DNA of 64,000 nucleotides from Bacillota bacterium. Lineage in GTDB: Bacteria; Bacillota; Clostridia; Acetivibrionales; DTU013. The position numbers and the translations under genes were made by a program. Under the pieces are notes generated by a model that made no database searches, had not been told where the DNA came from, and saw only the letters and a list, made by a program, of their open reading frames with translations. The DNA lies in contig JAEZCA010000010.1 in assembly GCA_023412665.1 (NCBI GenBank), positions 62,001-126,000 on the forward strand, read 5' to 3'. This document shows positions 17,406 to 27,012 of this stretch, piece by piece (position 1 is the stretch's first letter; each line of letters begins with the position of its first letter).

Positions 17406-18305
17406 TTAAATACTTATCCAACTGCCTAACAAAAGGTTATCCGCTACATTATCATATTGAGAAAAGCCTGATCCGCTATAAAATGTTATCTCTCCAAAAT
17501 AGAGTTTGTCGCCGACGATATACCAATCAATGCGGGTATGATACATATCTCTTGATAAGTGCTCAGATAAACATATCATTTGTTCTAAAAAAGCAGGCTT
17601 TGGTATCATCAGATTTGAGTTTGGCAACCCACATTTTTTTTTGGATAGAGTCATCTTGTTCCATTTAGTATCATAATTGTCGCAAACATAATTACTGCTA
17701 AAACGATGTAAATGCACCTGTATAAATTTTGCTTTTCCATTAAAACACATTACTTTATAATCTTCTGGAGGTTCATTATTGTTTGAAATAAACTCTTCGC
17801 AGATTATTCCTGGTTTCACATTCTTGTATGGCCATTCCCTTCCATACCAAAACCAATTCTGTTTCAACCACTTTTTCAATTTATTTCTCGAGTCATTAAT
17901 GTTAAGTTGGTTCTTATCAGTACAAATAATATTTGAATTCGATCCATGAGTGCATTTAAGAACAAATCTATTAGGCAAATACTCCCATTGAATATCGTCC
18001 ACGTTATCATATACAGCTATCATAGGTATCAAGTATTCCTCACCAATAGTTTTTGCAATATATGATCTGACAGCATATTTATCCACATATATGCTGTACT
18101 CTGATTTTCTATCATTAAGTTTTAGCCATTGCAACTTTTCACAAAAAGTTTTGGGATCTTCTAGGTTTAGCTTCTTTCCAATATACAGTCTATACATTAT
18201 TTTAAGAAACAATCCATCAGGAATAATGCTAAAAACCTTAAACCTGAAAATGCGAATTAATATCTTACTTGGGTTTTTTATAGCAGCTTTTATTTTTTTT
18301 ATCAT
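17406..18305 (-). CDS. TupA-like ATP-grasp glycan-modifying protein
   Basis: This protein of about 299 residues matches the TupA-like ATP-grasp family (PF14305). Visible motifs are FCEKLQWLKL, VDKYAVRSYI, NRFVLKCTHGS, CEEFI, PEDYKVMCFNGK and the metal/ATP region HTRIDWYIVGDKLYFGEITFYSGSG. Characterised TupA participates in teichuronopeptide synthesis, joining amino acid to uronic acid polymer. That fits a locus rich in uronic acid enzymes, although the amide-forming role here is an inference. The ATG at 18305 is preceded by GAGGAAAG and is preferred over the GTG at 18317. Confidence 0.85.
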   Translation of the reverse strand: MIKKIKAAIKNPSKILIRIFRFKVFSIIPDGLFLKIMYRLYIGKKLNLEDPKTFCEKLQWLKLNDRKSEYSIYVDKYAVRSYIAKTIGEEYLIPMIAVYDNVDDIQWEYLPNRFVLKCTHGSNSNIICTDKNQLNINDSRNKLKKWLKQNWFWYGREWPYKNVKPGIICEEFISNNNEPPEDYKVMCFNGKAKFIQVHLHRFSSNYVCDNYDTKWNKMTLSKKKCGLPNSNLMIPKPAFLEQMICLSEHLSRDMYHTRIDWYIVGDKLYFGEITFYSGSGFSQYDNVADNLLLGSWISI

Positions 18306-18332
18306 TACTTTCCTCACTATTATATGAATTAT

Positions 18333-19526
18333 TTAAGTACTGCCATTTACTGTATTTTTAGAAAATCCAACAATGGAGCTTCCTATTGCAAAAACAAAAT
18401 TAATGTGCTTATCATAGTAATAAACTATTGATGGAGATAAAATAATGTATGATATCGCAATTGCTATAAAAATATAACAGATTATCTTATATTCGCTAAT
18501 GTATCTACTTATCCTAGACAAATCCTTAATTAAAATGATTTGAGTAAGATAGTAAAATACAACACCAACAATTCCTGTTCCGACCATTAATTCTATAAAA
18601 TTATTATGAGAATAAGTACCTGCATATAAATACCTATAATTATCTATTCCATATCCAGTAAACGGTCGACTTTTAAATAACTCTAATCCGATTATGGTCA
18701 TATTATATCTAATATTTATTGACCCCTCATTACTTCCTTTCCCTGTTGCAAAGGCCAGTAAATTTTCCATTCTGTCACCAATTATTTCATAAAAAAATGG
18801 AATATTAAAAATCATATAGTAGAAAAATGTTAGGACTAGTATTGTAATTATACTGAACTTCAGAAGTTTTTTAAGACTTCTTCTATTTTGTAAATATAAA
18901 ATCAATATTATATTAAAAATAACAAAAATCAATGCTTTCCTTGATCCAGTCAGAAGTATGCAAGGTATCATAACAATAAAAAAAGTAGAATACCAGTATT
19001 TTTTCTCACTAATAATAATATAAAAACAAAAAATTGATGATAACCCTATATTCAGTCCGATAGAGTTTACATTACCAAGTTCTCCTCCAAACCTGGTTAC
19101 TTCAGAAAAATCGGATGTTAGTAATATATATATACTAGTTAATAAGCCAGAATATATAAAGTAAGTAATAAACTTATTCAACTTTTCATAAGAATCAGTA
19201 TAATTTACAAGTGTAATCATTACTAAAAAAATTAGAAATAAAGTTTTTGACTTCTCAATAGTTGCATTTTGACTAATAGCAAAAAAAGTTGAACATAAAC
19301 AAATTAATATAAAAATAAGAAAAGTAAGTGATATTTTATTAAAAACAATTGATTTTCTTGAAAGAACAACATTTACCCAAACCAATACTATCAATATTAG
19401 TGCTAATGCATTACTAATAGTATTTAGCCCTACTCTATATGTAAGTATGTATATACTCAATACATAGAGAAACATAAATAAATTTATGAAATTAGCAATC
19501 GTAATTCTCCTTATTATAGCTTTCAT
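18333..19526 (-). CDS. Wzy-type EPS polymerase (O-antigen polymerase/ligase family)
   Basis: This 397-residue protein has about 10-12 membrane segments. The large loop near residues 270-310 carries FKSRPFTGYGIDNYRYLYAGTYSHNNFIELMVGTGIVG, in which the SHNNFIE...GxxG pattern is the Wzy_C hallmark. With the Wzx flippase and Wzz/BY-kinase pair, this completes a Wzx/Wzy-dependent EPS pathway. It is separate from the larger ligase-like protein at the left edge, which has a TPR tail. Confidence 0.9.
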   Translation of the reverse strand: MKAIIRRITIANFINLFMFLYVLSIYILTYRVGLNTISNALALILIVLVWVNVVLSRKSIVFNKISLTFLIFILICLCSTFFAISQNATIEKSKTLFLIFLVMITLVNYTDSYEKLNKFITYFIYSGLLTSIYILLTSDFSEVTRFGGELGNVNSIGLNIGLSSIFCFYIIISEKKYWYSTFFIVMIPCILLTGSRKALIFVIFNIILILYLQNRRSLKKLLKFSIITILVLTFFYYMIFNIPFFYEIIGDRMENLLAFATGKGSNEGSINIRYNMTIIGLELFKSRPFTGYGIDNYRYLYAGTYSHNNFIELMVGTGIVGVVFYYLTQIILIKDLSRISRYISEYKIICYIFIAIAISYIILSPSIVYYYDKHINFVFAIGSSIVGFSKNTVNGST

Positions 19527-19542
19527 AATAGTGTATTTTACC

Positions 19543-20451
19543 TTATTTCTCTCTAACTTTTTGCAATGCTTTTATTAAAATTACTCTAATTCTGTTAGTT
19601 GGTCTTTCCATATACTTCAGCCACTTTGTGTGATAATCAACAAACACTCTATTACCTGTCATTTCATTCAAAGCAAATAGCTGTGCAATATGAAGTTTAT
19701 GGTAAAAGCTGCTAGTGATTTTACAGTCGATATCATACATACTCCAAAAACCATTGTCAAAATCAGCAATCTTTTTCACCAGAGTTCTTGTAGAAATATT
19801 AAATATCTCTCTTACATTATCATCATCAGTTACTTTAAAATAATCATACAGACCAAATAATGAAAATATCCATCCATTAAGTACAACTGGTTTATTTGTA
19901 TATTCCAAGAAGTATATTTCATCATCTACATATAAAGCAGTTCCCCCTTGGTCTATAGGCTTTATCATGTAATCTATAGCCTGTTTTGCAGCTAGAAGGT
20001 ATTCTTCACTATTAAACTCCTTAAAAGCTCTTAATAGTAATGAAGCTCCTTCTCCCTGTGCCATAGATGAATATGGTGCATCAGGATATATAAAGAAAAA
20101 AGCATTCCATGCGCCATTAGCTTGTTGATTATTTAATGCCCATTCGGCGCACTGTTTGAATTTCTCGAAGTATAGCTCTTTTTTTTCAAGCAAGTACAAG
20201 TCATATGCACCAAGCCCATACTGAAAGATTGTAATTGGAAAAAGTACTGTTTCCCCATTTGGAGCTTCAAATGTTGGTATCTTTAATTCATCTTTTTCCC
20301 TATCTTTTAGAACCTTATTAGTTAAATCATTATAATAACCCTTTATCTCTGTAAGTGAGTATACTTTTCCTACACCCTGATCGACATGAAGTATACTCTT
20401 GCCGCAAAACATTTTGATCCATTTTTTTATATTATAAATGCTCAGACTCAT
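19543..20451 (-). CDS. D-glucuronyl C5-epimerase-like protein
   Basis: This 302-residue protein carries the C5-epim_C motifs known from heparan sulfate and heparosan glucuronyl C5-epimerases. These are YSSMAQGEGASLLLRAF (about 127-143), FLEY (181-184) and VVLNGWIFSLFGLYDYF (189-205). The animal enzyme has SMAQGHAISTLVRAY, WYEEY and VLNGFMYSLIGLYDL at matching sites. The family converts glucuronic to iduronic acid units in a polymer. There is no signal peptide, so it would act on lipid-linked intermediates in the cytoplasm. It overlaps the downstream glycosyltransferase gene by 4 nt. The epimerase reaction is inferred from motif conservation. Confidence 0.85.
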   Translation of the reverse strand: MSLSIYNIKKWIKMFCGKSILHVDQGVGKVYSLTEIKGYYNDLTNKVLKDREKDELKIPTFEAPNGETVLFPITIFQYGLGAYDLYLLEKKELYFEKFKQCAEWALNNQQANGAWNAFFFIYPDAPYSSMAQGEGASLLLRAFKEFNSEEYLLAAKQAIDYMIKPIDQGGTALYVDDEIYFLEYTNKPVVLNGWIFSLFGLYDYFKVTDDDNVREIFNISTRTLVKKIADFDNGFWSMYDIDCKITSSFYHKLHIAQLFALNEMTGNRVFVDYHTKWLKYMERPTNRIRVILIKALQKVREK

Positions 20452-21503
20452 TGTATAGTATCCTTTATAAACTTCTCAATTACTGTTTCAGGCGAGTATT
20501 GTTTAGCCTTTCTTAAACAATTTGGTTTCATGGAAATAACAGCATTAGGGTCTTTCATTATTCTTAAAAGGCAGCCCTCAAGTTCTTCATTGCTCATGAA
20601 TTTATAGACATATCCAGTTTCATTATCTGTAACTATTTCACGGGCAGAATTCCATTCTGAAGCAACTACAGGTAAACCAGCTGCGTATGCATCAATGATA
20701 GTGCCCGGTATCCCCTCAGTTTGATATCGAGTAGGAAACAATAATAAAAAATAGTTTCTTAATGTATCTACACTATCATTAAAACCAATTGAACCTTTAT
20801 ACTGTATGTAATCAGGAAAAGCTTCTTTGATTGTATTAAACCTTATTTGATAGTCTTGATCAATCGGGCCGTATATATCAAGGGAATAAACAATATCTCC
20901 GGTATTCTCATTGATTCTTTTAACGACCTCAACAGCATCCTCTATCCCTTTCATATCTGTTACCCTGGAAAATGTACATAATTTATGTGGAGTACATATA
21001 TCAAAGTTCAAATAATTCTCGCAAAGTATCTGGAGTCTTTTAAAATTGGTCAGTAAATATGTATTATTGATACCAAGCTTATTTAGATTTTCAATGACCG
21101 AGTTAGTTTCAACATACACACCATTAAAACTGCTAACTTTTTTTATTAGCCAGGCGTTGCTTTTCAGCAGTTGAGGCAGCCAACCACCGATTAATACATA
21201 ATGAAGTCTCTTATGGAAAATCATATTTAATATTAAAAACAGTGGTATAAATACTTTAACTCCATTATGAGCTGGTAACACTACAACGTTTTCGCATCTT
21301 TTTACGAGTAAATAGCATTTGATTACTAGTCTTAATGGATTACTCTTCCAATTATGGGAATCAACTTTAAGTATTTGATCCTTTCCCAGCGCCTTTTCCA
21401 ACTCTTCTGTGACTATTTTAGTTTTTATTGTTTGACCATTTAGAAGCTCAAATCCGTTTCCAAAATGACCACAGATCCCGTACTTATACAACGAACCCAT
21501 CAT
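20448..21503 (-). CDS. Family 4 (GT-B) glycosyltransferase
   Basis: This 351-residue protein lacks an obvious membrane segment. The C-terminal half has the GT4 donor-binding features: FSRVTDMKGIEDAVEVVKRI, YKGSIGF, LLFPTRYQTEGIPGTIIDAYAAGLPVVASEWNSAREIV (EX7E region) and NETGYVYK. It transfers a sugar from a nucleotide donor to the growing EPS unit. Its start is coupled closely to the upstream gene (1-nt gap), and its stop overlaps the C5-epimerase start. Confidence 0.92.
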   Translation of the reverse strand: MMGSLYKYGICGHFGNGFELLNGQTIKTKIVTEELEKALGKDQILKVDSHNWKSNPLRLVIKCYLLVKRCENVVVLPAHNGVKVFIPLFLILNMIFHKRLHYVLIGGWLPQLLKSNAWLIKKVSSFNGVYVETNSVIENLNKLGINNTYLLTNFKRLQILCENYLNFDICTPHKLCTFSRVTDMKGIEDAVEVVKRINENTGDIVYSLDIYGPIDQDYQIRFNTIKEAFPDYIQYKGSIGFNDSVDTLRNYFLLLFPTRYQTEGIPGTIIDAYAAGLPVVASEWNSAREIVTDNETGYVYKFMSNEELEGCLLRIMKDPNAVISMKPNCLRKAKQYSPETVIEKFIKDTIQ

Positions 21504-21504
21504 A

Positions 21505-22428
21505 CTATAAATTTTTCCTTATCTTATTTATTACTCTGACAAAAAGTAAAAATGGTTTATATATACAGAACTTTGAATACAACAGATCAACAACTTCCAT
21601 ATCATCTGCTTTATTTATCGTATGAATTCTGCTAAAAACCATATTAGTATTTGTCTTTACTTGGGATGCTGATAATGAGCAGACTTCATTTTCCTGGTAT
21701 CCTTTATCAGATATATCTATAACACTACTAAATATCAACCTTTCACCGTATGAATTCTTGTTAAACTGACTGGGACGAATAATTTTATTTTTATATCTAA
21801 AAAAATTACCAGCTGGTCTCAAATTCATATTTCTGTCAGGTATCTCGATATAACTATCTTTGCATACCTTCTTGTTTTTCATATCAATTTCATATATTCG
21901 CAAAGTGTAATCATTAGAGACATCATACGTAAACAAATATTCCGTATTATCATTTGTTAGGATAGTGCTGTCAACAGCCTCAATATTATCAAGCAGAACA
22001 GTATCCAGTTCCCACTTGTATGGGAACTCAACAGCTTTATATAGCCTAATCTGTCTCCCCTTTCTTGTCTCAGGTATCATATAGATACTGTCATTATATT
22101 GGAATACATTTGGATAAGACATATGAAAGTCTTCTTTTATAACCTGTTTAACCTTACCAGCCTTTCCATCGGTTATTTCTATAACTCCTATAGAGCCAAT
22201 TCCATTATAGCAATCCAGCATTTCACAAAAGATATAATACTGATCTGCATATTTTATACAGAAAGGATCAGCAAACCACCATCTAATATTAGGTTTAATA
22301 ATTGTAAATACTTTATGAGCATCCAATGGCAGTACTTCTGCTTTATTGAAGCGGTATCCAAGACTCCAAGTGTCCCTGACAAAAATATAATTAAAGCAGC
22401 TTTTTAGAGTTTTTAGGATGTTTATCAT
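21505..22428 (-). CDS. Beta-propeller glucosamine-inositolphosphorylceramide-transferase-N-like protein
   Basis: This 307-residue protein has repeated beta-strand blades with motifs seen in the GINT1 N-terminal / GH43-like five-bladed propeller family: WWFADPFCIKY, YYIFCEMLD, HMSYPNVFQYNDSIYMIPET, AVDSTIL and NLRPAGNFFRYKNKIIRPSQ. Members occur in EPS loci, sometimes fused to glycosyl- or formyltransferases, and are thought to act on sugars. The precise reaction is not known. It lies between two GT4 genes with 1-4 nt spacing, so it is a full member of the EPS operon. Confidence 0.75.
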   Translation of the reverse strand: MINILKTLKSCFNYIFVRDTWSLGYRFNKAEVLPLDAHKVFTIIKPNIRWWFADPFCIKYADQYYIFCEMLDCYNGIGSIGVIEITDGKAGKVKQVIKEDFHMSYPNVFQYNDSIYMIPETRKGRQIRLYKAVEFPYKWELDTVLLDNIEAVDSTILTNDNTEYLFTYDVSNDYTLRIYEIDMKNKKVCKDSYIEIPDRNMNLRPAGNFFRYKNKIIRPSQFNKNSYGERLIFSSVIDISDKGYQENEVCSLSASQVKTNTNMVFSRIHTINKADDMEVVDLLYSKFCIYKPFLLFVRVINKIRKNL

Positions 22429-22431
22429 TTA

Positions 22432-23619
22432 TTAACCCAACAAAATTTCTTGAAATTTATTTTTACACTCTTCAAAAGTAAAATGACTTGCACGTTCAAA
22501 AGATTTTTTACAGTATTTCTCATGGAGCTTATCATCTTCAAATAGCATGCTTAAAGCTTTTGAGAATATAATCTGATTTTCTGACATCACATTACTATCC
22601 CAATTATCTGCATCCGTAAATGCTGGGCATAATAGTCCATAATCCGCTAATTCTACATTCGTAGCAGAATCATTAATATCTGCATTTTCAAATAATATTT
22701 CTCTAGGTCCACTTTTGCAATCGACACTTACAGTTGGAGTTCCACAAGCCATAGCTTCAACAAGAGCATTAGGAAATCCCTCAAAGAGAGAAGTCAAAGC
22801 ATATGCCTTTGCATTTTTAATAAAAGGAAATGGATTTTTTTGATATCCTGTAAATAAAACATCATTTTCGATTTGCAGTTCTTTAGTTAGTTCTTTGAGC
22901 TGTAATTCCTGATCACCATCACCTATAATCACTAATCCTGCATAAGGATAGTCTTTCTTTAAATATGAAAATGCTTTAATCAGGTTCCAAAAACCTTTTT
23001 GCCGAGACAAACGCCCAACAGATACAATAACTTCATATGTATCATAGAATTTCTTAAAATCATTGGGGAGTTCTTCTAAACTTTGCTCTTCAATCAAATC
23101 AATGTCATAAGGATTATAAATTACTTTCATTTTAGACTTTGGAATGTTATAGTTCAGAGCCATATCCACAAGTATTGCTTTTGAGACTACTATAACCTTA
23201 TCTGCCTTAGGGTAAAGCAACTTAATCATTATTTTATTGAAAAAGTTAAAAATACCTTTATCCTCTAAAGACTTAAAATTTCTCACTGATACACACGTAA
23301 TTTCTTTATTTTTCGAAAGCAGGTTTGAAATGTTTGGTGTATCTAGAAAGCTAATAGTTGCATCAAAATTATAATTCTGCTTAACCTTTCTCAAATTATG
23401 TGTTCGTTTTAAAGTCGTTATAATTTTACCGATTATGCCTTTTCCTATTAATGAGTCTATCACTATTAATTCACCGGCATACTCGTAGTCTATATACTTT
23501 TTTGTGAATAATATCATAAAAACATCATGACCGGCATCTTTCAAAATAAAAGATAATCTAGCCATAACTCTTTGAGCACCACAGTGTCTTAAATCCTTAA
23601 TTATTAATCCAATTTTCAT
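22432..23619 (-). CDS. Family 4 (GT-B) glycosyltransferase
   Basis: This 395-residue protein has an N-terminal acceptor domain starting IGLIIKDLRHCGAQRVMARL and a GT4 donor domain with VSVGRLSRQKGFWNLIKAF, LVIIGDGDQELQLKEL, FTGYQKNPFPFIKNA, and SLFEGFPNALVEAMACGTPTVS (the EX7E catalytic/donor region). The close match to the GT4 consensus makes the family certain and the sugar unknown. It lies in the middle of the EPS operon. Confidence 0.93.
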   Translation of the reverse strand: MKIGLIIKDLRHCGAQRVMARLSFILKDAGHDVFMILFTKKYIDYEYAGELIVIDSLIGKGIIGKIITTLKRTHNLRKVKQNYNFDATISFLDTPNISNLLSKNKEITCVSVRNFKSLEDKGIFNFFNKIMIKLLYPKADKVIVVSKAILVDMALNYNIPKSKMKVIYNPYDIDLIEEQSLEELPNDFKKFYDTYEVIVSVGRLSRQKGFWNLIKAFSYLKKDYPYAGLVIIGDGDQELQLKELTKELQIENDVLFTGYQKNPFPFIKNAKAYALTSLFEGFPNALVEAMACGTPTVSVDCKSGPREILFENADINDSATNVELADYGLLCPAFTDADNWDSNVMSENQIIFSKALSMLFEDDKLHEKYCKKSFERASHFTFEECKNKFQEILLG

Positions 23620-23646
23620 TATGTCTCCCCAAAAACATTAATAACA

Positions 23647-24867
23647 TTACAGCCTGTACGTTCCTTCAATATTGCATATCTTTCTAGTATCAAGAATTAT
23701 TTTCCCTTGGAGCTTATCCATATTCTTTTTTATTTGATCGTGACCAACCAATATAACAACAAGGTCGATTTCATTCAAGAATTCATCCAGATCGTGATAT
23801 TGATTGCTTACATAATCCTTGGTTACATAAGGATCGTAGACTTTAACCCCTCCCGCAAGATGTCTTTCCATACATTCAAGCATTTGAAGCGTTGGACTTT
23901 CACGAATATCATCGACATTTTCCTTATACGTAAGACCGTAAAAACCTACACGTGTAACATCCTTGATCCCCTTCTCCTTCATGATGTCATGTGTTCTCTC
24001 AAGGACAAATTCAGGCATTGAGTCATTGATTTTTCTTGCAGCAAGTATGATATTCGCAAGACCTGGGTAGTCTCCGACAAGGAACCATGGATCAACTGAA
24101 ATACAATGTCCTCCAACGCCCGGGCCAGGAGATAGGATATTTACACGAGGATGCATATTTGCTATACGGATGATTTCATATACATCCAGATTGTCTGAAC
24201 GGCATATCTTCGCAAGTTCATTTGCGAAAGCTATATTTATATCACGATATGTATTTTCTACTACTTTTGTCATTTCTGCAGTGCGTATATCTGTTATCAC
24301 GATTTCGCCATTACAGAAAGTAGAATAGATTTCTTTGACTCTTAAACCAATTTCTCTATTGTCTGCACCAATTGTCCTTGAATTATGTTTAAGCTCATAA
24401 ACCATGTTGCCAGGAATTATCCTTTCCGGAGCATGCGCAAGATGTACATCCTTACCAATAACAAATCCCTTTTCTTCAATTATTGGCCGCACATAATTAG
24501 TTATCGTCCCAGGTGAAACAGTTGATTCAATAACAATGATAGCTCCTTTTTGGCAGACATCCATGATATTTCTGACAGCAGCAGTCACATAGCAAGCATC
24601 GATTTTCTTACTGAATTTATTGTATGGAGTTGGCACTGCTATAATATAAAAATTTGTTTCAATATACTTGGTAGTAAATGTTATTCCATTAGCTGCAGCT
24701 TTTTTAAAGAGCTCGAATAACCCCTCCTCTTCAAACGTTGTCTTCCCTGCTTTTAATGTTTCAACCAGTTCATTGTTATAGTCTGTTCCTGTTACATTAA
24801 CACCATGTGAAGCAAGCATTAAAGCAGTTGGCAGTCCGATATATCCAAGTCCAATAACATTAACCAT
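23647..24867 (-). CDS. wecC: UDP-N-acetyl-D-mannosamine dehydrogenase-like enzyme
   Basis: This 406-residue nucleotide-sugar dehydrogenase has NAD motif GLGYIGLPTA (6-15), VIESTVSPGT, HAPERIIPGN, and catalytic Cys255 in PGPGVGGHCISVDPWFL. The PWFL ending and HAPER motif place it in the WecC branch rather than the UDP-glucose branch, giving UDP-ManNAcA or a related uronate. No WecB-type 2-epimerase is seen in the window; it may be elsewhere. It differs clearly from the ugd product at 11583-12749, so the EPS probably contains two kinds of uronic acid. Confidence 0.9.
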   Translation of the reverse strand: MVNVIGLGYIGLPTALMLASHGVNVTGTDYNNELVETLKAGKTTFEEEGLFELFKKAAANGITFTTKYIETNFYIIAVPTPYNKFSKKIDACYVTAAVRNIMDVCQKGAIIVIESTVSPGTITNYVRPIIEEKGFVIGKDVHLAHAPERIIPGNMVYELKHNSRTIGADNREIGLRVKEIYSTFCNGEIVITDIRTAEMTKVVENTYRDINIAFANELAKICRSDNLDVYEIIRIANMHPRVNILSPGPGVGGHCISVDPWFLVGDYPGLANIILAARKINDSMPEFVLERTHDIMKEKGIKDVTRVGFYGLTYKENVDDIRESPTLQMLECMERHLAGGVKVYDPYVTKDYVSNQYHDLDEFLNEIDLVVILVGHDQIKKNMDKLQGKIILDTRKICNIEGTYRL

Positions 24868-24877
24868 AGGTTCCCTC

Positions 24878-26134
24878 CTAAAATACAGAGTCTATTACAC
24901 TCACAAGTTTATCTGATAATACCGAGTAATCAAAAAATGCTGCACAGGATCCGGCATTTCTGCTAAGTTCATCATATTGATTTCTGGGCAGGGAATATAT
25001 TTTTAAGATCATATCCCTCAAATCCTGCGAAGTGCATTTATCTAATGAGTAACCGCATTTGTATTTATCGATTATGCAGTAACCCATTTTTACAGTGGAT
25101 ATAATTGGTTTTCCGCTAGCCATATATTCAAACAGCTTATTAGAACTGTTACCTCTTGTCCAGTTGTATTGGTTCTGAGAATAATTAAGTATATTTATTG
25201 AAGATTTGCTTAAAATGTAAGGCACATATTTCTTTTCTACAAATCCCTTCAGTTTCACATTATGTAAATCCTCATCAATAACACGCTGCCTAAGCCTGGG
25301 TAGTTCACTTCCACTACCATATATCAAAAACTTGATATCCTCTTTATCCTTTAATAGGGAAGCAGCATCTATTATATTATCAACATTATTAACAGGTCTG
25401 ATTGTTCCGGCATACACTACTTTGAAACTGTCGTCATCCAGATCATCATCGCTCATTTGATTTGTTTCAATCTCACTTAAAAATCTGTTCAAATTGACAC
25501 CATTATTGATGTAATAGCATTTTGCAAGATCTATTTTTCCTCCTTGGGATTTGTCCCATTTCATCTCCTTAATGTGATCCACATCACCTTCTTTAGTAAA
25601 AATTATTGCATCACCATGTTCATATATCCATTTTTCTCCTGCCGTTAGAATTTTTCCGATAATACTGCTCTCTTTTATCTTTCCGAATGAAAAAATTGCT
25701 TCCGGCCATAAATCCCTAATTTCAACAATACATGGGATTTTAAGTTTTTTAGCAATTTTTATACCTGCAACACAGGACAAAGGATGTACACTTGAACCAA
25801 TAATAACATCCGGTTTACCATGATTTTTTATTATCGATTTGGAAACAGGAAACAGATTAAGAAAAAAAGAAATCATGTTCATTACTCTTGATATATTATT
25901 ACCTTGATATTTGGCCGTCTTAACAAAAATGAACGGGACTCCTTCATCGGTTTTTTCGATATACTTGCTGCCATTTGTATTAATGCTGTTTTCATTGAAA
26001 TGGATCTCATTCGCAGCAAAAACTGTTATATCGTACCCCCTCTTTATCAGCTCTTCTGCAAAAAGGAAATGTCTGAGCATTGGACCTGTCAGAGGGGTAC
26101 ATGCATGATGGTTAAAAATCCATACTTTTTTCAT
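24878..26134 (-). CDS. Family 4 (GT-B) glycosyltransferase, WbuB-like
   Basis: This 418-residue protein begins KKVWIFNHHACTPLTGPMLRH, the start pattern of WbuB-like GT4 enzymes. It also has VEIRDLWPEAIF, VVYAGTIRPVNNVDNIIDAA, LIYGSGSELPRLRQ and KLFEYMASGKPIIS (the EX7E donor region). WbuB-like enzymes often add the second sugar of a repeat unit. The ATG overlaps the upstream epimerase stop by 4 nt. Confidence 0.9.
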   Translation of the reverse strand: MKKVWIFNHHACTPLTGPMLRHFLFAEELIKRGYDITVFAANEIHFNENSINTNGSKYIEKTDEGVPFIFVKTAKYQGNNISRVMNMISFFLNLFPVSKSIIKNHGKPDVIIGSSVHPLSCVAGIKIAKKLKIPCIVEIRDLWPEAIFSFGKIKESSIIGKILTAGEKWIYEHGDAIIFTKEGDVDHIKEMKWDKSQGGKIDLAKCYYINNGVNLNRFLSEIETNQMSDDDLDDDSFKVVYAGTIRPVNNVDNIIDAASLLKDKEDIKFLIYGSGSELPRLRQRVIDEDLHNVKLKGFVEKKYVPYILSKSSINILNYSQNQYNWTRGNSSNKLFEYMASGKPIISTVKMGYCIIDKYKCGYSLDKCTSQDLRDMILKIYSLPRNQYDELSRNAGSCAAFFDYSVLSDKLVSVIDSVF

Positions 26135-27012
26135 TTAACCTGCTCCTCAATATTTTCTGTATTTATAATTGACTCTTCCAGACTGCAGATTCTATAGTTT
26201 ACTTTATATTCAGATATGCTTTTATCATAAACCAAGTTGCCAAAAACTTTATTGATCATACCAAAGTATCTGCCAAAGAACATTATGAACGGGTTAAAAA
26301 CTTTAGTAAGTACAATTTCTCTACCGTTAGATTTTGAAATCAAACGAACTAATTCTGACGTTTTCACATACTCTTCATTCTGAGGAAAGTATATTCCGTT
26401 TTCATCATTATCTATCATCAATCTAATAAATTCACAGAGATTATCAATATACAGCATACTTCGCTGATTGTTTATGTCAGGGAAAAAGGGCAACTTTTTG
26501 GCGATCCTGGCCAACTTTGGGTAATTCCCTCTTGATGCTTTTCCATATATCATGGGCGGTCTCAAAATAACAACTTTAAAACTGTCATCCTCAAGTTGCC
26601 TGATCCCATTTTCAGCTTGCAGCTTACTGTCTCCATAAAAATTTGCAGGTTCTGGAATAGTGTTTTTATCTATGATCCTATTGCTATTGATTGGACTACT
26701 ATCACCATATACTATAATACTGCTCATGAATATGAATTGATTTGCACCATCATTTTTTGCTTTTTTTGCAGTTTCTATGGTCAAATCACGATTCACACTA
26801 TAATACAAATCTTCCATTTTAGTATCTGATGAAACATGAGCTATACCAGCTACATGAAACACTGCATCATATCCGCTGAAGCTCGAATTTTTCCATGAGC
26901 CGTCTATCATATCAATCGTATCAACACTATATTTTTCAGGCCATTTACCCAGCCATTGTTCTAAAGATACACCGATATAGCTGTTGGCTCCTGTAATGAG
27001 AATCTTTTTCAT
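26131..27012 (-). CDS. NAD-dependent sugar epimerase/dehydratase
   Basis: This 293-residue SDR protein has the nucleotide-binding motif TGANSYIGVSL (7-17), FHVAGIAH, SSIIVYG and a catalytic YGDSK (YxxxK, about residues 145-149). The LRPPMIYG motif is typical of WbpV/Gne-type UDP-GlcNAc or UDP-QuiNAc reductases and epimerases. Such proteins often follow CapD-type dehydratases in pathways that make the first sugar for the sugar transferase, which is the next gene upstream. The exact substrate is not determined. Confidence 0.85.
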   Translation of the reverse strand: MKKILITGANSYIGVSLEQWLGKWPEKYSVDTIDMIDGSWKNSSFSGYDAVFHVAGIAHVSSDTKMEDLYYSVNRDLTIETAKKAKNDGANQFIFMSSIIVYGDSSPINSNRIIDKNTIPEPANFYGDSKLQAENGIRQLEDDSFKVVILRPPMIYGKASRGNYPKLARIAKKLPFFPDINNQRSMLYIDNLCEFIRLMIDNDENGIYFPQNEEYVKTSELVRLISKSNGREIVLTKVFNPFIMFFGRYFGMINKVFGNLVYDKSISEYKVNYRICSLEESIINTENIEEQVK

